From Candidatus Brocadia sapporoensis (lineage in GTDB: Bacteria; Planctomycetota; Brocadiia; Brocadiales; Brocadiaceae): a DNA stretch of 64,000 nucleotides. Numbering within the stretch: position 1 is the first letter of the stretch; each line of letters opens with the position of its first letter. Below, in pieces: positions 9,199 through 18,304 of the stretch. The notes under the pieces are model-generated. The model was not told the DNA's origin. It did no database searches and worked only from the letters and a program-made list of their open reading frames with translations. The position numbers were made by a program, and so were the translations under genes. The stretch is taken from the NCBI RefSeq assembly GCF_001753675.2, contig NZ_MJUW02000017.1, positions 1-64,000 on the forward strand, written 5' to 3'.

Positions 9199-11838
9199 AT
9201 GAATATCGTACAACTGGTTATAGATGACAAACCTATCAGCGCTCCGGAAGGCACGAATGTTTTCCATGCAGCGATGAACAACGGCATTTACATTCCGGGA
9301 CTGTGCTATCATCCGAAACTCTCACAATTCGGGGGCTGCAGGCTTTGCTTTGTTGAGATCACGGAACGGAAAAGGACTGGTCACCGTTTTGCCTGTGCTC
9401 ATCCCGTGTCAGAAGGAATGGTGGTGAAAGTGAATACTCCAAGAGTCGTTCGATACCGCAAGTCGGTTATGGAGTATTTACTGGCGCATCACGAACTCTC
9501 CTGTCCTACCTGCGACAAGTCGGGAGAATGCGGACTTCAGAACATTACTTATGAACTAAATTTGGCTCCCGGCAGATTCAGGACGGTAAGAATGCACTAT
9601 CCGGTGATCCGGGATAACCCTGTATTGGAACTGAACCGCAACCGATGTGTTTTGTGCGGCCGCTGTGTAAGCACCTGTAAGGAAATTGAAGGATTGAGCG
9701 CCATTGATTTTCAGAACCGCGGTTTTAAAACGGTAGTCGGTACCGCCTTTGATCGGCCACTGGAGTGCAGTTTCTGCGGCGGCTGCGTTGCTGTGTGCCC
9801 GACCGGCGCATGGCAGGACAGAACCTTAGGGTTCAGAGGCAGAGCATGGGAATTTACCAGTACGCCTACGATTTGTCCTTACTGTTCTGTTGGATGCACG
9901 GTTGTTGTTGATACAAAAGCAGGGAACGTACGGCGGATCGTATCCAATGATCGCTTGGGAATAAATGAAGGCAATCTCTGCGTTAAGGGAAGGTTTGGCC
10001 ACGAATTTATCCACTCTCCTGAACGGTTGAAAACTCCGTTAATCAGGCGCAACGGTGAATTCTCTCCGGCAACCTGGAATGACGCTCTTGACTATGTATC
10101 GAAACGGTTCCAGGAAATTATCCAGAAATATGGGGGAACATCGATTGGTGGGATTGGTTCTGAAAGGTGTACCAATGAAGACAATTACCTCTTTCAAAAA
10201 TTCTGCAGAGCTGTCCTGGGTACGAACGTTATCGACAATATATCGAATATGAAATCGCCCTATCTCAACCGGCTGATTTATCAATCGGTGGTGAATGGAA
10301 TTGCGACGCCGTTTCTCCGAGAACTAGAACAGGCAAATACTCTCTTCTTCTTTGGCGCTGATGTAACAGAGGCACATCCCGTGATCGGCAGTATGGCCAG
10401 AAAAGCTATTAGGTTGAACAATGCGAATCTCGTCATCGCAAATGTCAGAGACGTCCAGTTCAATAGCAACGCCAAAAACGATGTTCGATTGTTCTATACG
10501 TTAGGAAGCCAGATCATCCTCATAAATGCCCTGATGAAAGTTATCATCGAGGAAGGTTTGGTTGATGAAAAGAAGGCAGAAGCGGCGACAAACCATTTTC
10601 ACGAATTGTGCTCCGCGTTGAATATGGTTACGGTCAGCGAGGCGTCTCAGCAAACAGGCGTCCCTGAGGAAACTATCAGAAATGCGGCGCGAATATTAGC
10701 AAAACCGGGAAGATGCCATATTATCTGCGGTAAGGACATTGAAGAGGACCCGTCCGGTGAAGTCGCTGTAAAAGCCTTGTTGAACCTCTGTGCCCTGCTC
10801 AATATCCTTGGAAACAATGAAGACAAACGGGCTTCGGTTTTGTTCTCAAGATCTCATAATAATTCTCAGGGTGTAAATGATATGGGGGTTGTTCCCGAAT
10901 TCCTCCCCGGGTATCTTGATTTAAATGATGCATCCCATAGGGAAAGGGTCAAAAAGATATGGGGAAGGAAACTGCCGGAGCATGTGGTGAAGGAAGATTC
11001 TGTAAATGTTATTGATCTTATGCTCAATGGCAAAGTAAAAGCATTGTACGTTATAGGAGAAAATCCTGTCATGACCTACCCGTATGGAAAAGACGTTCGG
11101 GAGGCATGCAAAAAGCTCGATTTCCTGGTTGTTCAGGATGCTTTTCTGACGGAAACGGCGCAAATGGCAGACGTTGTCCTTCCGACAGCAATCTTTGCTG
11201 AGAAGGAAGGAACCTTTACCAATATGGGGATGACCGTGCAGCGGCTGAACAGGGCACTCCAACCCGCGGGAGAAGCAAGGCAGGACTGGGAAATTCTCTG
11301 TGAACTTGCGAAAAAGATGGGATATTCTTTTTCTTATCTTTCTGTGAAGGAGGTTTTGCAGGAAATTGGAAGCTTGTCTCCCATCTATGCCGGTATTCAG
11401 TACGACCGCTTGAAAAGAAAAGAATTTCGCTGGATATCTTCCTTCTATGATAAAAATCCTCGGGCGCCGTATACCTTTGAGATTATTCGCCCTCCATCTG
11501 CCGCTATAGTAAAGAGAAAAGATTTTCCGTATCTGTTGCTTACCGGGGCTAGTTTGAATCATCATGGCTCTTTTTCCCGGCATGCAAAGGCGCTCATCGC
11601 AATTGCTCCGGAATGTTTCGTGGAAATATCCAGAAAGGTTGCACAGGATGCGGGTATCTTGAACGGAGATACGGTAACAATTGAATCCTTGCAAAACAAG
11701 ATAAAGCTGAAAGTAAAGGTTACGGACAGGATACCCGAAGGGATCGTGTTTATTCCGGAAGATTATGAGTGGGTACCGGTCAATCTGCTTCGCAATAAGA
11801 TATATACCCCGGTTAAAATCTATAAAGAAACAGAGTAG
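9199..11838 (+). CDS. nuoG: NADH-quinone oxidoreductase subunit G with molybdopterin-type domain
   Basis: Large FeS subunit, 879 residues. In order: plant-type [2Fe-2S] domain (FGGCRLCFVEI), the His-Cys3 cluster (HHELSCPTCDKSGECG), a two-cluster ferredoxin (CVLCGRCVSTC, CSFCGGCVAVCP), then a complete formate-dehydrogenase-like module. The module starts with a [4Fe-4S] site (CPYCSVGC, NLCVKGRFG) and ends with a dinucleotide-binding domain (LLTGASLNHHGSFSRHAKAL). At the position where catalytic FdhA has Cys or Sec in a CARLCH-like stretch, this protein reads NISNMKSPY, so it should not be a formate dehydrogenase. One base separates it from nuoF. Confidence 0.95.
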   Translation: MNIVQLVIDDKPISAPEGTNVFHAAMNNGIYIPGLCYHPKLSQFGGCRLCFVEITERKRTGHRFACAHPVSEGMVVKVNTPRVVRYRKSVMEYLLAHHELSCPTCDKSGECGLQNITYELNLAPGRFRTVRMHYPVIRDNPVLELNRNRCVLCGRCVSTCKEIEGLSAIDFQNRGFKTVVGTAFDRPLECSFCGGCVAVCPTGAWQDRTLGFRGRAWEFTSTPTICPYCSVGCTVVVDTKAGNVRRIVSNDRLGINEGNLCVKGRFGHEFIHSPERLKTPLIRRNGEFSPATWNDALDYVSKRFQEIIQKYGGTSIGGIGSERCTNEDNYLFQKFCRAVLGTNVIDNISNMKSPYLNRLIYQSVVNGIATPFLRELEQANTLFFFGADVTEAHPVIGSMARKAIRLNNANLVIANVRDVQFNSNAKNDVRLFYTLGSQIILINALMKVIIEEGLVDEKKAEAATNHFHELCSALNMVTVSEASQQTGVPEETIRNAARILAKPGRCHIICGKDIEEDPSGEVAVKALLNLCALLNILGNNEDKRASVLFSRSHNNSQGVNDMGVVPEFLPGYLDLNDASHRERVKKIWGRKLPEHVVKEDSVNVIDLMLNGKVKALYVIGENPVMTYPYGKDVREACKKLDFLVVQDAFLTETAQMADVVLPTAIFAEKEGTFTNMGMTVQRLNRALQPAGEARQDWEILCELAKKMGYSFSYLSVKEVLQEIGSLSPIYAGIQYDRLKRKEFRWISSFYDKNPRAPYTFEIIRPPSAAIVKRKDFPYLLLTGASLNHHGSFSRHAKALIAIAPECFVEISRKVAQDAGILNGDTVTIESLQNKIKLKVKVTDRIPEGIVFIPEDYEWVPVNLLRNKIYTPVKIYKETE

Positions 11839-11864
11839 AATGATGAACATATGAGGGTAATGGT

Positions 11865-12149
11865 ATGGCAAAAAAAGGACAGACATATTTTTGTGAGATT
11901 TGCAGACAAAAAGTCGTCGTTACGAAAGCAGGCTTCGGGGTGTTGGTATGTTGCGGCCAGGAAATGCGTTCAGCCGATGCCGGGGGGATGATGGCCACCT
12001 GGACAGCAGTCCATCATAAACCTGTAGATGGGGTAAAATTCCACTGTAACGTATGCGGACAGCAGATAGATGTTATTGTCGAAACGACAGGTATCCTGGA
12101 ATGTTGCGGTCAAAGAATGCAGCGGATTGGGGAAACGTCAGCGAAATGA
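11865..12149 (+). CDS. Tandem desulforedoxin-like small protein in nuo operon
   Basis: A 94-residue protein made of two similar halves. Each has a C-x2-C pair followed about 15-18 residues later by an adjacent CC pair: FCEICRQ with VLVCCGQEM, and FHCNVCGQQ with ILECCGQRM. This is the desulforedoxin (Dx) FeCys4 pattern found alone in desulforedoxin and at the N-terminus of desulfoferrodoxin. No C-terminal superoxide-reductase domain follows. It lies between nuoG and nuoH, and its stop overlaps the nuoH start (ATGA), so it is co-translated with complex I. A role as electron carrier, assembly factor or redox sensor for the complex is speculative. Confidence 0.85.
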   Translation: MAKKGQTYFCEICRQKVVVTKAGFGVLVCCGQEMRSADAGGMMATWTAVHHKPVDGVKFHCNVCGQQIDVIVETTGILECCGQRMQRIGETSAK

Positions 12150-13141
12150 ATAAAGAATTCCTTGTGTATCTCGTTATTGTGTGTGTTAAGATCCTGCTTG
12201 TATTTGGCGTAGTTCAGCTTATGGTCATTTCCATGATCTGGCTTGAAAGAAAGATTATGGCACACATGCAGGTGCGGCTGGGTCCGATGCGTGTTGGTCC
12301 CCATGGTTTGCTGCAACCTATAGCCGATGGTATCAAGCTCCTCTTTAAGGAAGATATTATTCCTGAAAAGGCAAGCAAGCTGCTTTTTGTCCTGGCACCG
12401 GCTATGGCAATGGTTCCGGCAATGCTCACCTTTGCCGTTATTCCTTTCGGAGACGCGGTAAAAATTCTTGGGTACAAGGTAGATCTGGTAATTACTGATG
12501 TTAATATAGGATTTCTGTATATTTTTGGCGTATCCTCCCTGGGTATTTATGGTATCGTCATGGCTGGCTGGGCATCGAACAACAAATACTCTTTGCTGGG
12601 CGGTATTCGGTCTTCAGCACAGATGATCAGCTACGAACTAACCCTTGGGCTGTCCCTGATCGGAGTAGTCATGATGACAGAGTCTTTGAGTCTGGTAGAC
12701 GTTGTTAATGCCCAGGCAAAATTATGGAATATTATTCTGCAACCAATCGGTTTTTTTATCTATTTCACGAGTGCAATAGCGGAGGTCAACCGGTGTCCGT
12801 TTGACCTGCCGGAGGCGGAATCAGAACTTGTGGCAGGATACCACACCGAGTACAGCAGTATGAAGTTTGCGATGTTTTTCATGGCTGAATATGCCAACAT
12901 GATCACCGTATCGGCCATTGCAGTAACCTTTTTTTTGGGCGGATGGCAAGGGCCATTTTTGCCTCCGGTAGTATGGTTCCTGCTCAAGTTATCGGGGTGT
13001 CTGTTTTTTTTCATCTGGATACGGTCGACGTTCCCACGGCTCAGATATGATCAGTTGATGCATTTTGGCTGGAAATTCCTGTTGCCGCTCTCGCTTTTTA
13101 ATATATTAATTACCGGACTTGTCATAGTAATAAAAGGATAA
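12146..13141 (+). CDS. nuoH: NADH-quinone oxidoreductase subunit H
   Basis: Membrane subunit that contacts the quinone cavity; 331 residues with about eight hydrophobic helices. Family motifs: ERKIMAHMQVRLGPMRVGP near residue 31, GLLQPIADGIKLLFKE, and the conserved acidic loop EVNRCPFDLPEAESELVAGY near 215. The start is ATG 12146, overlapping the preceding stop by four bases. A longer in-frame reading from 12053 would run through the desulforedoxin gene in another frame and is rejected. nuoI begins two bases later. Confidence 0.97.
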   Translation: MNKEFLVYLVIVCVKILLVFGVVQLMVISMIWLERKIMAHMQVRLGPMRVGPHGLLQPIADGIKLLFKEDIIPEKASKLLFVLAPAMAMVPAMLTFAVIPFGDAVKILGYKVDLVITDVNIGFLYIFGVSSLGIYGIVMAGWASNNKYSLLGGIRSSAQMISYELTLGLSLIGVVMMTESLSLVDVVNAQAKLWNIILQPIGFFIYFTSAIAEVNRCPFDLPEAESELVAGYHTEYSSMKFAMFFMAEYANMITVSAIAVTFFLGGWQGPFLPPVVWFLLKLSGCLFFFIWIRSTFPRLRYDQLMHFGWKFLLPLSLFNILITGLVIVIKG

Positions 13142-13142
13142 T

Positions 13143-13568
13143 ATGATCTTACCCTTATTGAAAGGACTGGCGCTTACTCTTAGGCGATTTCTCAATCCGA
13201 AGACATGCGCAACAGAACTCTATCCTGAAGAACGGCCAAAACTTTCCACGAGATTCCGGGGGTTACCGGAACTGCAGATCGGAAAAGATGGCAGGGAAAA
13301 GTGTGTTGCTTGCGGGTTATGCGCCAAGGTGTGTCCCTCGCAGTGCATTTCTATTGAAGGCGCGGAGGATGAAACGCACAGGAGATACCCAAAAACCTAT
13401 GAATTGGACGCCTTCCGTTGTATTTTCTGCGGGTTCTGTGAAGAAGCGTGTCCGGTAAGGGCTATCATCCTGAGGGATACCTTTGAACTGGCAACGTATG
13501 AGAAGAAAGACGTCTTTGATAAGGAAAAATTATTAGATCTCACGAGGAAGAGAAATTTGCCGCGATAA
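13143..13568 (+). CDS. nuoI: NADH-quinone oxidoreductase subunit I
   Basis: Ferredoxin-like subunit with clusters N6a and N6b that pass electrons to NuoB; 141 residues. The two ligand sets are CVACGLCAKVCPSQCI and CIFCGFCEEACPVRAI. The N-terminal amphipathic helix and the segment ELYPEERPKLSTRFRG match the family. It follows nuoH by one base. A 134-base gap then separates it from nuoJ; I see no hairpin strong enough to call a terminator there, and nuoJ has its own AGGTTAGGGGA ribosome binding site. Confidence 0.97.
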   Translation: MILPLLKGLALTLRRFLNPKTCATELYPEERPKLSTRFRGLPELQIGKDGREKCVACGLCAKVCPSQCISIEGAEDETHRRYPKTYELDAFRCIFCGFCEEACPVRAIILRDTFELATYEKKDVFDKEKLLDLTRKRNLPR

Positions 13569-13702
13569 ATATCTCCATCGTGATAATGGTATCTCCAATT
13601 TATGAATGGAATTAATCCTGTTAGGATTTAAAACTCTGAGAGGTTTGGCATGCGATTTTATGCTTTGGATTTTATCTTTTCTGACTCATTCAGGTTAGGG
13701 GA

Positions 13703-14212
13703 ATGTTAGCATATTTATTTTACATTGTAGCTGCAATTACGGTAACCACTGCGGTCTATCTTATCTTTGAGAAAAATCCCGTTTTTGGCGCTCTGTATCT
13801 TATTCAGACAATGGTCTCTCTTGCCGTTCTCTACATACTGCTTGAGGCGCAGTTTGTTGCTGCCGTCCAGATCATCGTATATGCCGGAGCCATTATGGTG
13901 CTCTTCCTCTTCGTAATTATGTTACTAAACCTTGATATCGGGGAAGAGACAAAGAATGCCTTGCCCTATCAAAGGATACCCGCGATTCTCATGGGGATTG
14001 CATTGTTCACTATTATTTGTATTGTTATCAGGTCAAAGCTCCTGCAAGGAAAGCAGGATCAATACACAACGGCGTTTGTTCAAGGCGTTGGAAATACAAA
14101 ACTCATTGGTAATTTATTGTTCACGGAATATCTGCTGCCATTCGAAATAACCTCTATATTGTTGTTTGTAGCGGCCATTGGCGCTATTATGCTGGCAAAG
14201 AGGAAATTATAA
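13703..14212 (+). CDS. nuoJ: NADH-quinone oxidoreductase subunit J
   Basis: Membrane subunit of 169 residues with five predicted helices. The central motif [20 protein letters not shown] (helix 3, around residue 50-70) is diagnostic and includes the pi-bulge region of complex I. The start ATG 13703 has AGGTTAGGGGA immediately before it. The stop at 14210-14212 is one base before nuoK. Confidence 0.96.
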   Translation: MLAYLFYIVAAITVTTAVYLIFEKNPVFGALYLIQTMVSLAVLYILLEAQFVAAVQIIVYAGAIMVLFLFVIMLLNLDIGEETKNALPYQRIPAILMGIALFTIICIVIRSKLLQGKQDQYTTAFVQGVGNTKLIGNLLFTEYLLPFEITSILLFVAAIGAIMLAKRKL

Positions 14213-14213
14213 G

Positions 14214-14516
14214 ATGATTACGATTACGCACTATCTGGTATTGAGCGCAATCCTGTTTACGGTGGGCGTTATTGGTGTTCTGATCCGGAGGAATGCCATC
14301 ATCATCTTTATGTGCATAGAACTCATGCTCAATGCGGTAAATCTGTCCTTTGTGGCGTGTGCCCATTACCTCAACTCCATGCAAGGCCAGTTGTTTGTAT
14401 TTTTTACTATGACCGTTGCCGCTGCTGAAGCTGCCGTCGGTCTGGCAATCATTGTCGCGGTATTCAGGAATAAAGAAACCATAAACATTGACGATATCAA
14501 TATCATGAAATGGTAG
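14214..14516 (+). CDS. nuoK: NADH-quinone oxidoreductase subunit K
   Basis: Small proton-channel subunit of 101 residues with three helices. The conserved glutamates are in [13 protein letters not shown] (helix 2) and in the helix 3 segment [15 protein letters not shown] start it at ATG 14214, one base after the nuoJ stop, rather than at an earlier in-frame ATG (14178) inside nuoJ. nuoL begins seven bases downstream. Confidence 0.97.
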   Translation: MITITHYLVLSAILFTVGVIGVLIRRNAIIIFMCIELMLNAVNLSFVACAHYLNSMQGQLFVFFTMTVAAAEAAVGLAIIVAVFRNKETINIDDINIMKW

Positions 14517-14523
14517 GAATTTC

Positions 14524-16452
14524 ATGCTCAATCTCGTAGCACTAATCTTGTTATTCCCGTTAATCGGGACGGTTATCAACGGCCTTGCAGGAAAAAGATT
14601 GCGTAAGGAAACGGTGGGATACCTTGCCTGCGGGGCAATTGGTTTGTCATTCCTCGTTTCATTTATGGTATTTATCGGACTGCTCCAGTTGCCACCCGAC
14701 GAACGTCTGTTTGAAAAACACCTCTTTCGCTGGATCGAATCAGGCTCATTCATATCGGCGGCTGCCTTGCAGGTAGACCCCCTGTCCGTGGTGATGATCC
14801 TGGTCATTACCGGTGTCGGATTCCTTATCCACCTCTACTCGATTGGTTATATGCACCATGATAAGGGTTATCACCGGTATTTTTGCTACCTCAACCTATT
14901 CGTCTTCTCCATGCTCCTGCTGGTACTCAGTAATAATTTCCTCCTCATGTTTATCGGATGGGAAGCAGTCGGATTATGTTCATATCTGCTTATCGGATTC
15001 TGGTTTGAAAAGAAATCGGCCTCTGATGCAGCCAAAAAGGCCTTTGTTGTAAACCGGGTCGGTGATTTTGGTTTTGCCCTCGGCATTATGCTGATTTTTC
15101 TGACCTTTCACAGTATCGATTTTACGGAAGTATTCAGCGCTGTTTCTCACGGGAATTTCGAGAAGGGCAGTTTCACGGTGACGATGATCACCCTGCTTTT
15201 GTTCATAGGGGCAACGGGTAAATCAGCCCAGATACCCTTGTACACGTGGCTGCCAGATGCTATGGAAGGCCCAACGCCGGTCAGTGCACTCATCCATGCG
15301 GCAACCATGGTAACGGCAGGCGTTTATATGATCGCCCGATGCAACGCCCTGTATCTGTTGTCTCCGTTCACAATGACCGTGGTGGCCAGTATTGGCGTAA
15401 TAACGGCGCTTTTTGCTGCATCCGTCGGTCTGGTGCAAAATGATATCAAGCGGGTGCTGGCATATTCCACTATCAGCCAACTCGGCTATATGTTTCTGGC
15501 CTGCGGTGTGGGTGCATTTACAGCGGGTGTCTTTCACCTGATGACCCATGCATTTTTTAAAGCCTTGTTATTTCTTGCTTCAGGAAGTGTCATTCACGCT
15601 CTGTCCGGTGAGCAGGATATAAGGAAGATGGGCGGGCTGAAACCCCACATTCCTGTCACATACAAGACCTTTTTGATTGGTACAGTTGCTATTGCTGGTA
15701 TTCCTCCGTTTGCAGGGTTTTTCAGCAAAGACGAAATTTTATTAGAAGCGCTCGTCCGTGGGAATTTCATTTACTGGTCGCTTGGAGCCTTTGCCGCCTT
15801 GTTAACAGCTTTTTATATGTTCCGTTTACTCTTTATGACTTTTCATGGGGAATGCCGGGTTGATCACCATGCGATGGAACATCTCCATGAGTCTCCAAAA
15901 AATATGACTTTGCCTCTCGTCGCGCTTGCGGGGCTTTCTTTTGTCGGTGGATTCTTTGGTATTCCCGGCGCAAATGCGTTGGAACACTTTTTAGCGCCTG
16001 TACTGGGCGGACACGGCCATACTGAGGTTCGCGGGGCAGTGTCAGCCGGGCATCACGGCGCATGGCTTCCCTATCTGATGATGGTTATTTCGACGGCAAT
16101 CGCCCTTGTCGGGATATTCCTTGCGTACCAGATGTATATCAAGAAACCGGGGTTATCCAAAAAACTGGCAGAACGATTCCGGCTTATCCATAAACTCCTG
16201 TTGAACAAGTATTATGTTGACGAAATCTACGATGCCATCTTTATTAACCCGACAAAAAAAATCTCGACCCAAGTCTTATGGAAGGTGATTGATGTCAGGA
16301 TGATTGATGGTTCGGTAAATGGTATCGCCTGGCTTGTAGGAAGAATCGGGAGTGTTTTGCGTCACTTGCAAACAGGATATATCCGTAATTATGCCTTTTA
16401 TATTGTTGTGGGCTGCATCCTTATTATTGTACTTGCTGTGTTTGGCAGGTAA
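14524..16452 (+). CDS. nuoL: NADH-quinone oxidoreductase subunit L
   Basis: Antiporter-like proton-pumping subunit with the long lateral helix; 642 residues. Conserved pieces are GWEAVGLCSYLLIGFW (helix 5 glutamate), GATGKSAQIPLYTWLPDAME (helix 7 lysine), GPTPVSALIHAATMVTAGVY and LGYMFLACGVGAF. A histidine-rich loop (HHAMEHLHE, HGHTE, HHGAW) falls around residues 445-515. The C-terminal helix pair typical of NuoL follows. It is preceded by TAGGA before ATG 14524 and continues the operon toward nuoM. Confidence 0.96.
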   Translation: MLNLVALILLFPLIGTVINGLAGKRLRKETVGYLACGAIGLSFLVSFMVFIGLLQLPPDERLFEKHLFRWIESGSFISAAALQVDPLSVVMILVITGVGFLIHLYSIGYMHHDKGYHRYFCYLNLFVFSMLLLVLSNNFLLMFIGWEAVGLCSYLLIGFWFEKKSASDAAKKAFVVNRVGDFGFALGIMLIFLTFHSIDFTEVFSAVSHGNFEKGSFTVTMITLLLFIGATGKSAQIPLYTWLPDAMEGPTPVSALIHAATMVTAGVYMIARCNALYLLSPFTMTVVASIGVITALFAASVGLVQNDIKRVLAYSTISQLGYMFLACGVGAFTAGVFHLMTHAFFKALLFLASGSVIHALSGEQDIRKMGGLKPHIPVTYKTFLIGTVAIAGIPPFAGFFSKDEILLEALVRGNFIYWSLGAFAALLTAFYMFRLLFMTFHGECRVDHHAMEHLHESPKNMTLPLVALAGLSFVGGFFGIPGANALEHFLAPVLGGHGHTEVRGAVSAGHHGAWLPYLMMVISTAIALVGIFLAYQMYIKKPGLSKKLAERFRLIHKLLLNKYYVDEIYDAIFINPTKKISTQVLWKVIDVRMIDGSVNGIAWLVGRIGSVLRHLQTGYIRNYAFYIVVGCILIIVLAVFGR

Positions 16453-16517
16453 GCAGGATAGGTATTGCTTACCGAAAAACTGTCTTTTAACGCTGGCCTT
16501 TTCATAACTGAATATCT

Positions 16518-18080
16518 ATGCCTATGCTTTCACTCGTAACCTTTTTCCCGGTCATCGGGGTATTTTTTATCCTTTTCATGGATTCTAGGAGAAAGGAACT
16601 TGTCAGGGTTACCACTCTGCTGGTTTCAATTGTGGTGTTTGTCCTTTCCCTTCCTTTGTATTTCAATTTCAATGCCCATGCGTATGAGATGCAGTTTGTT
16701 GAAAAATTGCCGTGGATACCTTCCTTTGGAATCAACTATCACGTCGGAGTAGATGGAATAAGCCTTTTTCTTATTCTTTTGACTACCTTTCTCATGCCCA
16801 TCTCTATCCTGGCCTCATGGCATATCACGAAGCATGTGAAGGAATATATGATTGCTATGCTCGTGCTTGAGACGGGTATGGTTGGCGTGTTTATTTCGCT
16901 GGACCTGTTTTTGTTTTATGTATTCTGGGAGCTTATGTTGATTCCCATGTATCTTCTCATTGGCATCTGGGGCGGACCGCGAAGAATTTATGCGGCGATA
17001 AAATTCTTCCTTTATACTATGACCGGCAGCGTCTTTATGCTCCTGGCAATCATTGCCTTGTATTTTCTTAATTACCGTGCAACGGGCAATTATACGTTTA
17101 ATCTTCTGGAATTTTACCGTCTGGAACTCTCGTTTGCCGTTCAATTCTGGTTGTTCATTGCCTTTGCGCTTGCCTTTGCTATAAAAGTTCCTATGTTTCC
17201 CTTTCATACCTGGCTGCCGGATGCACATGTGGAGGCACCCACCGCCGGAAGTGTTATCCTGGCAGGGGTGCTCTTAAAAATGGGGACGTATGGCTTTGTG
17301 CGATTCTGCCTGCCACTGTTTCCGGAGGCAAGCCACGCCTTCATCCCGGTAATTTCCTGGATGGCAATTGTTGGTATCATTTATGGCGCATTGGTCTCTA
17401 TGGTGCAAGACGACCTGAAAAAACTGGTTGCTTATTCCAGCGTAAGTCATTTAGGCTTCATCATGCTGGGCATTTTTGCCTTTAATATCCAGGGGATCGA
17501 GGGTGGCATTACCCAAATGATCAATCACGGACTAAGCACCGGGGCCCTCTTTCTTGTGGTTGGAATGCTCTACGAAAGAAGGCATACACGAATGATCGCG
17601 GATTTTGGGGGGTTAACCAGGCAGATGCCGGTTTTTGCCACCTTCTTTATGATCGTTACCTTGTCTTCCATCGGATTACCTGGTTTAAATGGCTTTGTGG
17701 GAGAGTTCCTTATTCTCGTGGGTACATTCAAGTCACGCATCCTGTATGCATCCATTGCAACGTCGGGTATTATCCTTGCTGCGGTATATATGCTCTGGAT
17801 GTTTCAGCGGGTCATGTTTCATGAAATCACCCATGAAGAGAATAAGAAGTTAACGGATGTGAGTAAGCGGGAATTTGCCATCTTACTTCCCCTGATCATA
17901 GTCATCTTCTGGATAGGCATCTATCCTAGCTCGTTTCTACGGAAGATGGATGCATCGGTAAACCACCTTTTAAGACAGACGGGCGAAGGGGTAAACAGCG
18001 TTTCCCGTCTCCAAAAACAAAATAAACAGACAATGCCACAGATTGACATCGTTTCAGAAACCAAAACAGAATGGGAATGA
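16518..18080 (+). CDS. nuoM: NADH-quinone oxidoreductase subunit M
   Basis: Second antiporter-like subunit, 520 residues, about 14 helices. Signatures: [20 protein letters not shown] (helix 5 glutamate near residue 140), [20 protein letters not shown] (helix 7 lysine), and [20 protein letters not shown]. The polar C-terminal tail of about 35 residues is not conserved. It is separated from nuoL by 65 bases. A second ATG two codons in (16524) is an alternative start. The following 224 bases before nuoN contain no gene. Confidence 0.96.
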   Translation: MPMLSLVTFFPVIGVFFILFMDSRRKELVRVTTLLVSIVVFVLSLPLYFNFNAHAYEMQFVEKLPWIPSFGINYHVGVDGISLFLILLTTFLMPISILASWHITKHVKEYMIAMLVLETGMVGVFISLDLFLFYVFWELMLIPMYLLIGIWGGPRRIYAAIKFFLYTMTGSVFMLLAIIALYFLNYRATGNYTFNLLEFYRLELSFAVQFWLFIAFALAFAIKVPMFPFHTWLPDAHVEAPTAGSVILAGVLLKMGTYGFVRFCLPLFPEASHAFIPVISWMAIVGIIYGALVSMVQDDLKKLVAYSSVSHLGFIMLGIFAFNIQGIEGGITQMINHGLSTGALFLVVGMLYERRHTRMIADFGGLTRQMPVFATFFMIVTLSSIGLPGLNGFVGEFLILVGTFKSRILYASIATSGIILAAVYMLWMFQRVMFHEITHEENKKLTDVSKREFAILLPLIIVIFWIGIYPSSFLRKMDASVNHLLRQTGEGVNSVSRLQKQNKQTMPQIDIVSETKTEWE

Positions 18081-18304
18081 TAGGTACCTGTAAGGCAGGA
18101 AATTCATAGCGCAGCATAGTAGCACCAAATTTCATCTTTTTGGGGGGAGCAAAAAGAATTATAAAAAAGATTTTATATTGGTAATATTAAAATGCAGTAA
18201 ACCCGTAACATAATTTCTGCTTAGCAAAGGGTAATACGTGCGAAACCCCTCTTGTTAAGAGACTAAAGAAGCTTGCTAAAAGAGAAAACTTTAAAAGGTC
18301 GTTT

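Noticed and set aside
10921-11886. A 321-codon minus-strand frame opposite nuoG.
   Set aside because: Shadow of the conserved nuoG 3' half; composition rich in residues typical of antisense translation and no family features.
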